64,000 nt of DNA from JAVJSD01 sp040219575. Its GTDB lineage: Bacteria; Planctomycetota; Planctomycetia; Pirellulales; Pirellulaceae. The stretch spans positions 129,025 to 193,024 of the forward strand of contig JAVJSD010000028.1 in the NCBI GenBank assembly GCA_040219575.1, written 5' to 3'. This document shows, piece after piece, positions 44,407 through 53,635 of this stretch (position 1 is its first letter; each line of letters begins with the position of its first letter). The notes beneath the pieces were generated by a model, which did not search any database, was not told where the DNA came from, and worked only from the letters and a program-made list of their open reading frames with translations. The position numbers and the translations under genes were made by a program.

Positions 44407-45405
44407 TCATTCACCGGCCATTTCGGCGACCGCATCGCCCTGCAGCACCTGCCGGACCTGTCTCGCCAGGCCGAGGTAGTCGGGCCGGTCGGCCGCCGAC
44501 CGGTGACGGTAGGATCCGCAGATTTCACCGCGGTACAGGAAAAACAGCCCGGGCATGCGAAAGCCGTCGCCGGCGAGTCGCCCGACGAAGTGCCCACGGA
44601 TCGTGGCCGCCAACCCCCGCCACCACACATACCAGCCGAATAGCTGCGTGGCGGATCCGCGATCGAGTCCGAAACTGCGGTAGATCTCACAGTGGCCGTC
44701 GCTGAAATGCGCGACGCCGTCCAGTCCGTAGTGGTTCAGTCTCTCGCTGGCCGTCGTGGAGTCGCTCATGTGAACCACCGCGATATGGAATCCGAGTTCC
44801 TCGACCTCGCCCCGTACTTGCGACAGATCGCGCAGCGCTTCGCGACAGAAGGTGCAGCCAAAGTGTCTCAGGAAGACGAGCATCACCGGACGCTCCTGCG
44901 ACAACTCGGCGAGCGATGTTCCCTGCTGGCTGGGAAAAATGAGCGTCGTGTCGTCCAGGTCGTGCGGACGACCAATGCTGGTGTCGCTGTTGTACCGGGC
45001 GGCCAGGTACAACGTGTAGGCGAACGGGAGCCACCAGATCAAATCGTTAAAGATGTTCACTACGCCCCAGGACCAGGGCAACGCGCCGTCCGCCGCGGCG
45101 AACAGAAACCCGATGGGGCCGAAGACTTTTCCCAGCAGACCGACCAGCACAATCGGCCAGTGACGGCAAGGATCGCGGGCGGCGATCAAGTAGCCGACGC
45201 CGTAAACGCCGACGATCATTCCCACGCACTGCCAGATCTGCGGGTAGCGAGGCGGCTGGATCTCGGTGAACTCGAAGATCGCCGCCGGGAACAAAATGAC
45301 CGCCACGCCCCAAAGCAAGTTGTAAACGCCCGCGGCCGTCAGCATGGAGACGACCCAAACGGGCGTCTCGCGGCGGGGTTCTCTTGACGATGGCAAGTCG
45401 AGCAT
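44407..45405 (-). CDS. Membrane domain fused to peroxiredoxin-like (AhpC/TSA) domain
   Basis: A 332-residue protein. Residues 15-135 hold four transmembrane helices (VVSMLTAAGVYNLLWGVAVI, IWQCVGMIVGVYGVGYLIAA, WPIVLVGLLGKVFGPIGFLF, VVNIFNDLIWWLPFAYTLYL). Residues 155-325 form a thioredoxin-fold domain with FLRHFGCTFCREALRDLSQV, a C-x-x-C in the place where AhpC/SelL-type proteins have the peroxidatic residue, followed by the partner region of FSDGHCEIYRSFGLDRGSA. It probably reduces peroxide or disulfides at the inner membrane. Start at 45405 is tentative because the ribosome-binding site is weak. It is convergent with the photolyase gene, 30 bases apart. Confidence 0.8.
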   Translation of the reverse strand: MLDLPSSREPRRETPVWVVSMLTAAGVYNLLWGVAVILFPAAIFEFTEIQPPRYPQIWQCVGMIVGVYGVGYLIAARDPCRHWPIVLVGLLGKVFGPIGFLFAAADGALPWSWGVVNIFNDLIWWLPFAYTLYLAARYNSDTSIGRPHDLDDTTLIFPSQQGTSLAELSQERPVMLVFLRHFGCTFCREALRDLSQVRGEVEELGFHIAVVHMSDSTTASERLNHYGLDGVAHFSDGHCEIYRSFGLDRGSATQLFGWYVWWRGLAATIRGHFVGRLAGDGFRMPGLFFLYRGEICGSYRHRSAADRPDYLGLARQVRQVLQGDAVAEMAGE

Positions 45406-45638
45406 TCGACTTCGGTTCCCGGGAAAATGTCGCTGGCACGTCCCGTCCGTCACGCGGCGTATCGGGATGAATTCCAACCAGTCGGCGATGACTGGGGCGT
45501 TAGGTCGTGAAGAAACAAGAAGCACCGACGCCAGTCTAGTCTAGACGCGGGGTGAGGATTGCCAAGTCCTCAGCGGTGGCGAGACGCTCAAAGTTTCGTG
45601 CTCCCGCGCGGAGAAGTCGCCGTTCCCGGGTGTCTCTG

Positions 45639-46568
45639 CTAGACGGCCGGTTCGGATTGCGACTGCAGCGCCATGGCGCGGAGCTTGGCCACGGCGCGCT
45701 GCTCAAGTTGCCGCACGCGTTCCTTGGAGACGCCCAGCTTGTCGGCGATGGATTGGAACGTCTGCACCGTGCGTTGGCGTCCGAGCGCGTATCGCGCTCG
45801 AACGATCAACTGCTCGCGCTCGTCGAGCCGCTCCAGAAAGTCCGCCATCATGCCTCGCAGCGTCTCCCAGGTCGACTCGTTCATCGAAGACGCCCCCCGA
45901 TCCTCCAGCGAGTCTTCGATCCAATCCTCGGGAACCGCGCTGTACCGCGACATCTCCTTGTTGCGGTCGACAATGCGGCGGTAGGCACTGCGGGCGATGG
46001 ATCGATATGCATAGGTGCTGAAGCGAAAGCCCCGGTCGTAGTCGAACTTCTCCACGGCGCTCATCAGCGTCATGATGCCGTCGCTCAGCAGGTCGTCGAA
46101 CGAGGAGCCCGGGGCGACGAACTTCTTGACGATGGCGATCACCAGACGCATGTTGGCGCGGACGATGCGATCCCGCGTCTGAGTCGCCTGCGCGAGCAAC
46201 GCTTCGATTTCGCAGACGAGCTGCTCTTGCGGATCGTCGCCGCGCAACCGGGATCGCAGTTGGTTGGCGCGGAACTTCAGATAATTCATGCGGCGAAACA
46301 GCGTTCGCTCGTCTTCGGCCGACAGCAGCGCCGCGTCACACAGTCGCGCCAGGTGCGCGGGAAAATCGCTTGTTTTCGCTGGAGCTTGCGGAGTGAAAGG
46401 TTCGTCATCGATCGCGGTGACGCCGAGGATTTCCCTCTCCGCGTCCGCCGTGCGGAATAATGCGTTGTCGATAAACTCAATCTCGACAGTGAGCAGCTCG
46501 CGCGCTTTCTCGAGCGTGGCCGGATAAACGCATGGATCGGTGGTCTTTTGTTGGGCGACGAGATGCAT
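45639..46568 (-). CDS. RNA polymerase sigma-70 family factor (RpoD/RpoS-like group)
   Basis: A 309-residue sigma factor. Region 1.2-like sequence ends at SAEDERTLFRRMNYLKFRAN, region 2 is IVRANMRLVIAIVKKFVAPG followed by FDDLLSDGIMTLMSAVEKFD and RGFRFSTYAYRSIARSAYRR, and region 4 is LDEREQLIVRARYALG and IADKLGVSKERVRQLEQRAV with the -35-binding helix-turn-helix. Region 3 is short and the N-terminal 75 residues are unique, so it is an alternative (group 2/3) factor rather than the housekeeping one. AGGAGA precedes the ATG. Its own promoter lies within an inverted repeat at 46610-46680. Confidence 0.93.
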   Translation of the reverse strand: MHLVAQQKTTDPCVYPATLEKARELLTVEIEFIDNALFRTADAEREILGVTAIDDEPFTPQAPAKTSDFPAHLARLCDAALLSAEDERTLFRRMNYLKFRANQLRSRLRGDDPQEQLVCEIEALLAQATQTRDRIVRANMRLVIAIVKKFVAPGSSFDDLLSDGIMTLMSAVEKFDYDRGFRFSTYAYRSIARSAYRRIVDRNKEMSRYSAVPEDWIEDSLEDRGASSMNESTWETLRGMMADFLERLDEREQLIVRARYALGRQRTVQTFQSIADKLGVSKERVRQLEQRAVAKLRAMALQSQSEPAV

Positions 46569-46609
46569 CGGGTCGTCTCCTGGACGCGCCCTATCCGGGC
46601 GGGGAACAA

Positions 46610-46680
46610 AAATCGTTCAACTCGTTCATGCGTTTTACCGTAGAGTTGGCGGCTGTACAACAGGTAAAGTTGAACGATTT
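46610..46680. promoter_or_regulatory. 13-bp inverted repeat (operator-like) bracketing the sigma-factor promoter
   Basis: AAATCGTTCAACT at 46610-46622 is the exact reverse complement of 46668-46680. A further inner pair (TTTTACC / GGTAAA) extends the symmetry. The minus-strand promoter at 46632-46660 lies wholly between the arms, so a dimeric regulator could bind both arms and loop or occlude the promoter. The regulator is not identified. Confidence 0.6.
46632..46660 (-). promoter_or_regulatory. Putative promoter of the sigma-factor gene
   Basis: On the minus strand, TTGTAC (46660-46655) and TAAAAC (46637-46632) are separated by 17 bases. The start codon is at 46568, leaving a leader of about 55 bases that carries one arm of the inverted repeat. 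Confidence 0.5.
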
Positions 46681-47242
46681 GGATGCCTTGCGCATAACAT
46701 GATGCTATTTAACTGGTTACAGTCGGCGACGGCTGGCGGCTCGGTGGACGCCCGAGGCCGCCACCGCCGGGAGCTCCCTGGGAAGAATTAAATCGCTCAT
46801 AACGTTCTACGCCGGCTGCAGCGAAAATCCCGTGAACCCCCGCCTATGGGGTTCTCCATCGCGTTCGACGGAGCTGGCAATGCGCGGCTATCGCCGTGAT
46901 GTTCGGTAGGAAGTCGAGAGGTCGCCTCCCTTCCGATTCGTCAGTTGCACGCCACAGTCGCCCGACGCCAACGAAGTCCATTCGTTTGACCGCCCTTCCT
47001 TTCGCCTCCTGGCGACGATCGTCACGTCCATGGCGTCCCGTTGAGTCCACGGCAGATTGATGCCGAACGACGCGGTCTGCTGCGGTGCTTCGATCGCACG
47101 AGGCCAGATCGTCGTTCATTCCATCTGCACCGATGTCGCCGTCGTCGTGGTCGGGGATCGCCGTGATTTCTTGCGATTGCGCCTCGCGCCTGCCAGAATG
47201 CGCCTTGCCAAATCCCTCTTCGCTCGATTTCGGAGTTCCATC
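46681..47242. other. Divergent intergenic region between sigma factor and DUF1080 operon
   Basis: No convincing gene. It contains a 7-bp hairpin, GAACCCC (46834-46840) with GGGGTTC (46848-46854) over a seven-base loop, and the promoter at 47171-47199. An unannotated small RNA ending at the hairpin is possible but has no other support. Confidence 0.4.
47171..47199 (+). promoter_or_regulatory. Putative sigma-70 promoter of the DUF1080-PQQ-hydrolase-kelch operon
   Basis: TTGCGA at 47171-47176 and CAGAAT at 47194-47199 with a 17-base spacer, 43 bases before the first gene of the operon at 47243. Confidence 0.5.
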
Positions 47243-47908
47243 ATGAACCGCTGCCGCATACGAATGGCGTTCCTCTTCGTTTCGGTCACCCTGTCCTCGT
47301 CGATCGCACTTGCTGAAGAAGACGGCGGCTGGACCGACTTGTTGTCCGGAAACGACCTCGGCGCGCACTGGACGACGAAGGGCGCCTGGACCATCAACGA
47401 CGACGGCGTGGTCACGCTGGAACCCCGTCCCGGCGAAAAGGGTTGGTCGCGTTTCGACGCCTACCTGTGGTCGACGAAACAGTACCGCGATTTCGAGATC
47501 GAGTTCGACTACAAGGTGCAGAAAGGCGGCAACAGCGGCTTCTATTTCCACGTCGGCGACAAGGCCAGTCCCGTGGCCAAGGGCATCGAGGTGCAAATCT
47601 ACGCCTCGCACGAGAAGGGGGCCGACGCCAAATTGACCGATCACGATTCCGGCGGGATCATCCCTGGCATTCCGCCCACGAAGAACCCCTCAAAGCCCGC
47701 CGGAGAGTGGAATCGCTTGCAAATTGTCAGCAAGGGTCGCAGCCTGACCGTGCGGCTCAACGGCGAAGTCGTGAACGAGGTCGACCTTGACAATGCTAGA
47801 ATCAAGGACCGGCCGGCAACGGGCTACATCGGCTTCCAGGACCACGGTTTGCCGCTGGCGCTGCGCAAGATCCGCATTCGCGAGTTGGAACCCACCACCG
47901 CAAAGTAA
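47243..47908 (+). CDS. Secreted DUF1080 protein, first gene of a four-gene operon
   Basis: A 221-residue exported DUF1080 protein. After the signal peptide comes WTDLLSGNDLGAHWTTKGAW, then the strands YRDFEIEFDYKVQKGGNSGF with the conserved G-N-S-G segment, YFHVGDKASP, and WNRLQIVSKGRSLTVRLNGE near the C-terminus. It is shorter than the copy at 40154 and only distantly like it. GGAG precedes the ATG. The next three genes follow at gaps of 22, 50 and 18 bases and all encode exported proteins, so this looks like one transcript for processing an extracellular carbohydrate or polymer. Confidence 0.9.
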   Translation: MNRCRIRMAFLFVSVTLSSSIALAEEDGGWTDLLSGNDLGAHWTTKGAWTINDDGVVTLEPRPGEKGWSRFDAYLWSTKQYRDFEIEFDYKVQKGGNSGFYFHVGDKASPVAKGIEVQIYASHEKGADAKLTDHDSGGIIPGIPPTKNPSKPAGEWNRLQIVSKGRSLTVRLNGEVVNEVDLDNARIKDRPATGYIGFQDHGLPLALRKIRIRELEPTTAK

Positions 47909-47930
47909 CTCCATCCTCTGGATTGATTTC

Positions 47931-49328
47931 ATGCCCCGCATCACCATGTTCGTCCTGCTGTTTTCCGTCTGCGGCTCCGCCATGGGCCAAGCGCCCATTG
48001 GATTCCGGACGGACGGCACGGGGCGATATCTGGACGCCGACCCGCCGCTGCATTGGAGCGTCGATGAAAACGTCGTTTGGAAAATCGACCTGCCCAAGAG
48101 CAACGCCGTCCCGGTGATCCTCGGAGAAAGGCTTTTCACGTGCGCCGAACCCTGCGTCCTGCTGTGCGTCAACAAGGCGGATGGGCGGGTACTTTGGCAG
48201 GGAGAATCGAGTTACGAAGAGATCGAACTGACGGAGCAAGAAAAGGCTCGGTTTGAAGTCGAGAGCCAGTTGGGCGAGCAGCTCAACCAACAACAATCGG
48301 CCCTCGAAAAGGAACGCGGGGCCGTCCGCAAACTCCTGAAGGACGGCATGCTTCCGCAGGAGGAAGCGGAGAAGAAACTCGAAGACCTCGCCGCGCAGAT
48401 CGACACGATCAAAGCCGAAAAACTCAAGCTGACCACCTGGAACCGCTACCTCGAACCCGGCAAGGGCGCCGGAGGCTATCATCCGACCGGCGGCTACTCG
48501 TCGCCGACTCCCGTGACGGACGGCAAGCGCGTCTACGTCATCTTCGGCAACGGCTTGGCCGCCTGCTACGATCTGGAGGGGAACCGGCAGTGGCTCAAAC
48601 TCATCGAGCACCCCACGGCCGCGTATGGGCACGGTTCGTCGCCGCTGCTGGTCGGCGACAAACTGCTGGTGCATTTCTCTGACCTGGCGGCGCTGAACAC
48701 GCACGACGGCAGCGAGGCGTGGCGCGTGGAGGTTTCACCGGGTCACGGCACCTCCATGCACGCCCGACTCGGCGATGTGGACGTCGCCATTCATCCCAGC
48801 GGGAACGTCTACCGCGTCAGCGACGGCAGTTTGCTGGCCAAAGGTCTGGGGAAGACCGGCCCCAATTCGCCGCTGGTTCAAGACGGCAAGGTGTTCTTCG
48901 TCGCCGGGCGAGTTCGAGGTTACACCCTGCCGACCTCCAGTGAGATTCCCGACGCCTGGGAACCGCTCTGGGAAGGTGCGACGCTGAAAGGCGGCGGCTA
49001 TTGGTTCCCCTCGCCGATCCTGCATGATGGATTGATCTACGCCATGAACGCCAGTTCCATCTTCAGCGTCGTCGATGCCACGACGGGCGAGGTTGTGTAC
49101 CAGCGACGGTTGGATTTCGGCGGCGGCCAGTCCTATCCCAGCATCACGTTGGCGGGCGAACACCTCTTCGCCAGCAGCGACAACGGCGCGACGATCGTGC
49201 TGCAGCCAGGACGCGAATACAAGGAACTCGCCCGCAACTCGCTGGAGCCCTTCCGCAGCTCCCTGGTCTTCGAGGGAAGCCGGATGTACGTCCGCACGAC
49301 CAAAGGGCTGTGGTGCATCGGTGAGTAG
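47931..49328 (+). CDS. Exported PQQ-like beta-propeller protein
   Basis: A 465-residue exported protein of the PQQ-binding-like (outer-membrane BamB/quinoprotein style) propeller family. Blades show repeated W/Y and D-G patterns, for example LLCVNKADGRVLWQGESSYE, ACYDLEGNRQWLKLIEHPTA, ALNTHDGSEAWRVEVSPGHG and VVDATTGEVVYQRRLDFGGG. An inserted coiled coil (residues 95-160, rich in Glu, Lys and Gln) splits the first two blades. The Glu, Asn and Asp residues that bind PQQ and calcium in true dehydrogenases are not evident, so it is more likely a binding or scaffold protein. Second gene of the operon. Confidence 0.85.
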   Translation: MPRITMFVLLFSVCGSAMGQAPIGFRTDGTGRYLDADPPLHWSVDENVVWKIDLPKSNAVPVILGERLFTCAEPCVLLCVNKADGRVLWQGESSYEEIELTEQEKARFEVESQLGEQLNQQQSALEKERGAVRKLLKDGMLPQEEAEKKLEDLAAQIDTIKAEKLKLTTWNRYLEPGKGAGGYHPTGGYSSPTPVTDGKRVYVIFGNGLAACYDLEGNRQWLKLIEHPTAAYGHGSSPLLVGDKLLVHFSDLAALNTHDGSEAWRVEVSPGHGTSMHARLGDVDVAIHPSGNVYRVSDGSLLAKGLGKTGPNSPLVQDGKVFFVAGRVRGYTLPTSSEIPDAWEPLWEGATLKGGGYWFPSPILHDGLIYAMNASSIFSVVDATTGEVVYQRRLDFGGGQSYPSITLAGEHLFASSDNGATIVLQPGREYKELARNSLEPFRSSLVFEGSRMYVRTTKGLWCIGE

Positions 49329-49378
49329 CTCGGCGCTGACTGTTTCGTCGAACCTGCGACTCCCACCGAGGAAGCACC

Positions 49379-50578
49379 ATGGTCAGTAACACACGTCCAA
49401 TTGCCAGGAACTGCGCTCGCAGCATGCTCTTGGCGCTGATTGCAGCGACGTTAGGGCTGCTGTCGATATCCCGAGCAGAGCCACCGAAGCCGGAACAGAG
49501 TCAGCCGGAGTCGCCACTCGATTCCCGCCTGGAACCGTTCTTCCATCCGCCGGCGGAACTGGCCGAGGATCTCGGCGCCTTCCGATCGCCCTTGATTTTC
49601 GATGACGGCCGCAAGGTCGAGACGCCTGAAGATTGGCTCAAGCGTCGGGAAGAGATTCTTGCCGCCTGGCACAAACTGATGGGCCCCTGGCCGCCGATCA
49701 TCGAGCGACCGAAAGTCGAGTTCCTCGAAAAGCAGCAACGCGATGGCTTCACGCAGCACAAGGTGCGCGTCGAGGTCGCTCCCGGACGATCGACGACGGG
49801 CTACCTGCTGGCCCCCGATCGCGACAAGAAGCCGATGCCAGCCGTGGTGGTCGTCTATTACGAACCCGAGACGGGCATCGGCGAGGGGAAGAGTGAATTG
49901 CGTGACTTCGCCTTGCAACTCGCCCGACGCGGCTTCGTCACGCTCTCCATCGGCACGCCGGGATCGACGCACTTCCCCAAGCAGGACGACGTGCAATTGC
50001 AGCCGCTGTCGTATCTGGCGTACACCGCCGCCAACTGTTACCAGGCGCTGGCGGCGCTGCCCGAGGTCGATCCGGCCCGGGTCGGGATTGTGGGGCACTC
50101 GTACGGCGGCAAATGGGCCATGTTCGCTTCGTGTCTGTACGACAAGTTCGCCTGCGCCGCCTGGTCCGATGGCGGCGTGGTGTTCGACGAGTCGCGAGGA
50201 AACGTGAATTACTGGGAGCCGTGGTACCTGGGATACGAAGCAGGGACTTCGCGCCGCGCGGGAATCCCATCTAGCGACAATCCCCGCACCGGCGCGTACG
50301 AGCACATGATCGAGCAGAAAAGAGATCTGCATGAGCTGCACGCCCTGATGGCGCCGCGCCCGTTTCTGGTGTCCGGCGGCGCCGAAGACCCACTTGAACG
50401 CTGGCGGGCGTTGAATCACGCAGTCGCCGTCAACCGCCTGTTGGGTTACTCGAACCGTGTAGCATTGACGACACGTCAGGGGCATTCCCCGACGCAAGAA
50501 TCGAACGAACAGATCTACCTGTTCTTCGAGCACTTTCTCAAGCCCGGAGAAGAGGTTAAAGGGCAGCCCCAAGAATAG
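49379..50578 (+). CDS. Secreted alpha/beta-hydrolase (esterase/prolyl-oligopeptidase-like)
   Basis: A 399-residue exported hydrolase. The nucleophile elbow is GIVGHSYGGKWAMFASC with the Ser in G-H-S-Y-G-G. An acidic residue sits in GGAEDPLERWRALNH and the His in TTRQGHSPTQES. The N-terminal region (FHPPAELAEDLGAFRSPLIF and WLKRREEILAAWHKLMGPWP) matches planctomycete proteins annotated as acetylxylan esterase or glucuronoyl-esterase-like. GAGGAA precedes the ATG. As the third gene of the operon it would remove acyl or methyl groups from a substrate handled by its neighbours; the substrate is inferred only from family trends. Confidence 0.85.
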   Translation: MVSNTRPIARNCARSMLLALIAATLGLLSISRAEPPKPEQSQPESPLDSRLEPFFHPPAELAEDLGAFRSPLIFDDGRKVETPEDWLKRREEILAAWHKLMGPWPPIIERPKVEFLEKQQRDGFTQHKVRVEVAPGRSTTGYLLAPDRDKKPMPAVVVVYYEPETGIGEGKSELRDFALQLARRGFVTLSIGTPGSTHFPKQDDVQLQPLSYLAYTAANCYQALAALPEVDPARVGIVGHSYGGKWAMFASCLYDKFACAAWSDGGVVFDESRGNVNYWEPWYLGYEAGTSRRAGIPSSDNPRTGAYEHMIEQKRDLHELHALMAPRPFLVSGGAEDPLERWRALNHAVAVNRLLGYSNRVALTTRQGHSPTQESNEQIYLFFEHFLKPGEEVKGQPQE

Positions 50579-50596
50579 AAGACGAAGGAACTCGAC

Positions 50597-53026
50597 ATGA
50601 CTTCTTGGCTTCGAGCCACTGCGGTGACAGCGATCTACAGCGCGTTGGTCGGCGTGTGGCTGACTACGCCGGTCGCTGGCGAAGATGTGCTGCCGGTGAT
50701 TGCGAACGTCGACGACCTGTCTCGATTGCCCGCGAACACATGGACGTTGATTGGGGCGGACGCGTCCGGCGGGGCCAAGAGCTTCGCGCGCGTGGTGCAT
50801 GCTCCCGAGGCAGGGCGATTGTACCTGTGGGGCTTCGGGGGCGATCAGCCAGTTCGCAATCGCTACGCGCTCTACGAGTTGGAACAGTTCGAGCTTCCCA
50901 GCGGCGGATGGGGCGAGGCGCTGCCCAGCAGGAAAGCCGATGCCTGGGCCGGCGGCAAGCATCCGCCGTTCGTCATTCATGGGCGGAGCGGCCCCGCCGA
51001 GGGTCCGACGTTCCGCAGCGTCGGCAATCAGAGCCATAACGAAGTCACGTTCCATGACATTGACGGTGTCGTTCGGCCAAGTCCGGTGCGAATCTTCAAC
51101 CAGGTCTGTTACGACACACGGCGCGGTCGCGCGGTCTTCTTCGCCGGTGGGCGCACCTTCGCTTTAGACCCGAAGACCAACACATTTACTGACTTGCAAC
51201 CGGCCCGTTCGCCCACGGCCTGCCAGCAACTCGCCTGGGCGAACATGGGTTACGACCCGGTCAACGACGAGGTGGTCCTGTTCGGCGGCGGCGACGCGCT
51301 CAACCTCACCGGCGGAGCACAGACCTGGCTGTATGACTGCGAGAAGAACACTTGGCGACGGGCTGCCGGCGATGTCGAGCCGCCGCTGCGCTGCACGTCG
51401 CCGATCGTAACGGATCCGGAGAGCGGCGTTCTGGTGATGTTCGGCGGCTACACCCAACAGGCGGCCCTCAACGACACGTGGGTTTACCACTGCGCCGACC
51501 GTCGCTGGGAGCGGCGCGAGCCGGATCCATCGCCGCCGCCGATGTTCGCCCCCGCTGCCACGTACATCGGCAGCGGCCGAGTCCTCGTCTGCGAATACGA
51601 CGCGACGACCGGCCAGCGAACGCAGTCGGCCACCCGGGCGCCCAAAGAGACCTGGATCTACGATGTCGCGGCCAACACCTGGACGCCGATCGCCGACACG
51701 CTCGACCTGAACGGCTACCAATGGCTGACCGCCTGCGGCGCAGGCGTCGAGAACGTGGCGCTGCTGGTGGCCTTCGGCCCGCAGCGGCGCACCTACGCGT
51801 TGCGCTACGACCCGTCCGCCGAGTCGGGCAAGCATGATCCCCATAGGCCGGGCCAGGTTCGTTGGAGGTTCCCCGACCAAAGAGAGCGGCTGGAAACCGC
51901 CCCCGCGCCGGACGCAAAACGGCACAAAGAGTTTCTTGCGAAGCTGCCCGTAAACCGGTTTGTCGACGCCGCCCCGCCGGCCGTCCCCGACGCCAAGACG
52001 TGGTCGACCGCCATCGCCACCGACGCCGGACAGATTCTCTATCACGGCGGCGGACACAGCGGTTACAGCGGCAACGACTGGATGCACTACGACGTGGCGG
52101 CCAACCGCTGGTCGATGGCCGCCTCACCCTGCTTTCCGCCGTATCTGGAAAGCTCGAATGGATCGCCGTGGGGCTACGCCTACAACCATCGCCCCTGGAG
52201 TCAGCACACCTACTTGTGGTACGCCTACGACCCGATCAGCAAGCAGGTCGTCTATTGCGCCCGCCCCACGATCCACAAGGGTGTCGAATTGGCCCTGGAC
52301 CCGGACGATCCCGACAAGACGTTTGTCTATGACCCGGATGAGCACGGCTACTGGACGTGGCTGTACGACCCGGTGAAACGGGAAATGACCGGCCCACACT
52401 TCGGCCGACCGTTTCCGCAGAGTTGGGGCCTGGCGCTGTGCTCGACGCCGCGCGGCGTTTACGCCTGCCAGGAGACGCAGCTCTACCGTGCCGTCGTTGC
52501 CGATGGCAAGATCACCTGGACGTCCCTCGGCGACGGGGGCGGCTGGCCCAATCAGGCCGATCGCAGGCAGTACCACTACGAATACCTGCCAATCATCTAC
52601 GATGCGCGGCGCGAGCGGCTGGTGCATCTGATGGGCAGGGGACCGGGCAGCAAATCCGAGCTACCTTCCGCATTCGAGATGCACGTTCGCGGTCTCGGCG
52701 CCGACGACCAGTGGCAGCACGTCGAGACCAGCGGCGTGCTGCCGCAGCCGATGCGTGAAGTTGTCTACTTGCCGAAGCAAGACGCGTTGTTGGGGCTGCT
52801 CGATCAGGACCATGTCTACGCCCTGGACCTCGCAACCGATGTCTGGCGCCGTCTTGACGTCCAGTTGCCCAAGGGAAGCTACGGGCACGAGTGTTCGATG
52901 GATTACGACCCGGTCCACGACGTGGTGATCGCCACAATCCCCTCCGGCTTCAGTCGCCCGGTGCAGACACTGCTGCTGCGGTACGATCCCAAGACCGCGA
53001 CGTCGAAGAAAGAGGACGCAGAGTAG
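50597..53026 (+). CDS. Secreted kelch-repeat protein
   Basis: An 809-residue exported protein built of kelch blades. The blade signature (double Gly, Tyr/Asp, Trp) is visible in MGYDPVNDEVVLFGGGDALN, VTDPESGVLVMFGGYTQQAA followed by NDTWVYHCADRRWERREPDP, and ATDAGQILYHGGGHSGYSGN followed by DWMHYDVAANRWSMA. Probably two propellers. It resembles the partial gene at 62504 in the HGGGHSGY-type blade and the overall order. Kelch propellers usually bind partners, though galactose-oxidase-type enzymes share the fold; the Tyr-Cys cross-link residues of those enzymes are not evident. AAGGA precedes the start, and it closes the four-gene operon. Confidence 0.85.
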   Translation: MTSWLRATAVTAIYSALVGVWLTTPVAGEDVLPVIANVDDLSRLPANTWTLIGADASGGAKSFARVVHAPEAGRLYLWGFGGDQPVRNRYALYELEQFELPSGGWGEALPSRKADAWAGGKHPPFVIHGRSGPAEGPTFRSVGNQSHNEVTFHDIDGVVRPSPVRIFNQVCYDTRRGRAVFFAGGRTFALDPKTNTFTDLQPARSPTACQQLAWANMGYDPVNDEVVLFGGGDALNLTGGAQTWLYDCEKNTWRRAAGDVEPPLRCTSPIVTDPESGVLVMFGGYTQQAALNDTWVYHCADRRWERREPDPSPPPMFAPAATYIGSGRVLVCEYDATTGQRTQSATRAPKETWIYDVAANTWTPIADTLDLNGYQWLTACGAGVENVALLVAFGPQRRTYALRYDPSAESGKHDPHRPGQVRWRFPDQRERLETAPAPDAKRHKEFLAKLPVNRFVDAAPPAVPDAKTWSTAIATDAGQILYHGGGHSGYSGNDWMHYDVAANRWSMAASPCFPPYLESSNGSPWGYAYNHRPWSQHTYLWYAYDPISKQVVYCARPTIHKGVELALDPDDPDKTFVYDPDEHGYWTWLYDPVKREMTGPHFGRPFPQSWGLALCSTPRGVYACQETQLYRAVVADGKITWTSLGDGGGWPNQADRRQYHYEYLPIIYDARRERLVHLMGRGPGSKSELPSAFEMHVRGLGADDQWQHVETSGVLPQPMREVVYLPKQDALLGLLDQDHVYALDLATDVWRRLDVQLPKGSYGHECSMDYDPVHDVVIATIPSGFSRPVQTLLLRYDPKTATSKKEDAE

Positions 53027-53635
53027 GTCCAGTCAGCCCGTCAGCCCAGCAGCCGCAACTTCGCGAGTGCGCCGGTCGATGTGACCGAAGTACCTTGCGT
53101 CTCGTCCGTTGGTGACACATGACGGTTCGTCCTTACGCACCAATGAGTCTCTTCATTCCGCACGTTCACGGGTCTGCCGCAGTCGCAATGAATGGCCTGC
53201 TACATCGAATTTGGAGCGTGAACGCTTTACCAGACGATCTGCCAGTAGTCTTCGATGGACGGGTAGCGGTGCGGCCCAGCAAGAACGGGACGCAGCGTAG
53301 CGATAGCGGGTTCGCAATTGGGGGCCGTCATGTCGACGGACTGCGAGCACGACTTGCTGGATCCAATGTCCCGAGGTTGCAGCCGAAACGCGACTCGAAC
53401 GCAGGGCACTATCTCAAGGGCAGAGCGTGACCCGCTCTCCTGGCAGAACGGGACGGAACCTGGGTTTGCCGTTATCATGGACGACGATCGCGACATACCC
53501 CTGTTGTGCCGCCGGAATTCTCGGATCGAGTAACTTCTGCCAGGAGTGTGTCGCTACTCGTCAACAAGTCAATTTGCTGACTTGGATTGAGGACAGGAAT
53601 AGCTTCAATCCAAAATCATTGCGGGTCTTGCCAAC
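53027..53635. other. Long intergenic region before the kinase gene
   Basis: 609 bases with no gene I can support. An open stretch of 103 codons (53119-53430, plus strand) exists, but it has no recognisable domain, a low-quality codon pattern and no ribosome-binding site. Base composition looks less GC-rich than the kelch operon. A TATCAT hexamer at 53473-53478 lacks a -35. Confidence 0.5.

Noticed and set aside
53119..53430. A 103-codon frame between the kelch and kinase genes
   Set aside because: No start signal, no recognisable domain and codon pattern unlike neighbours; left as intergenic.
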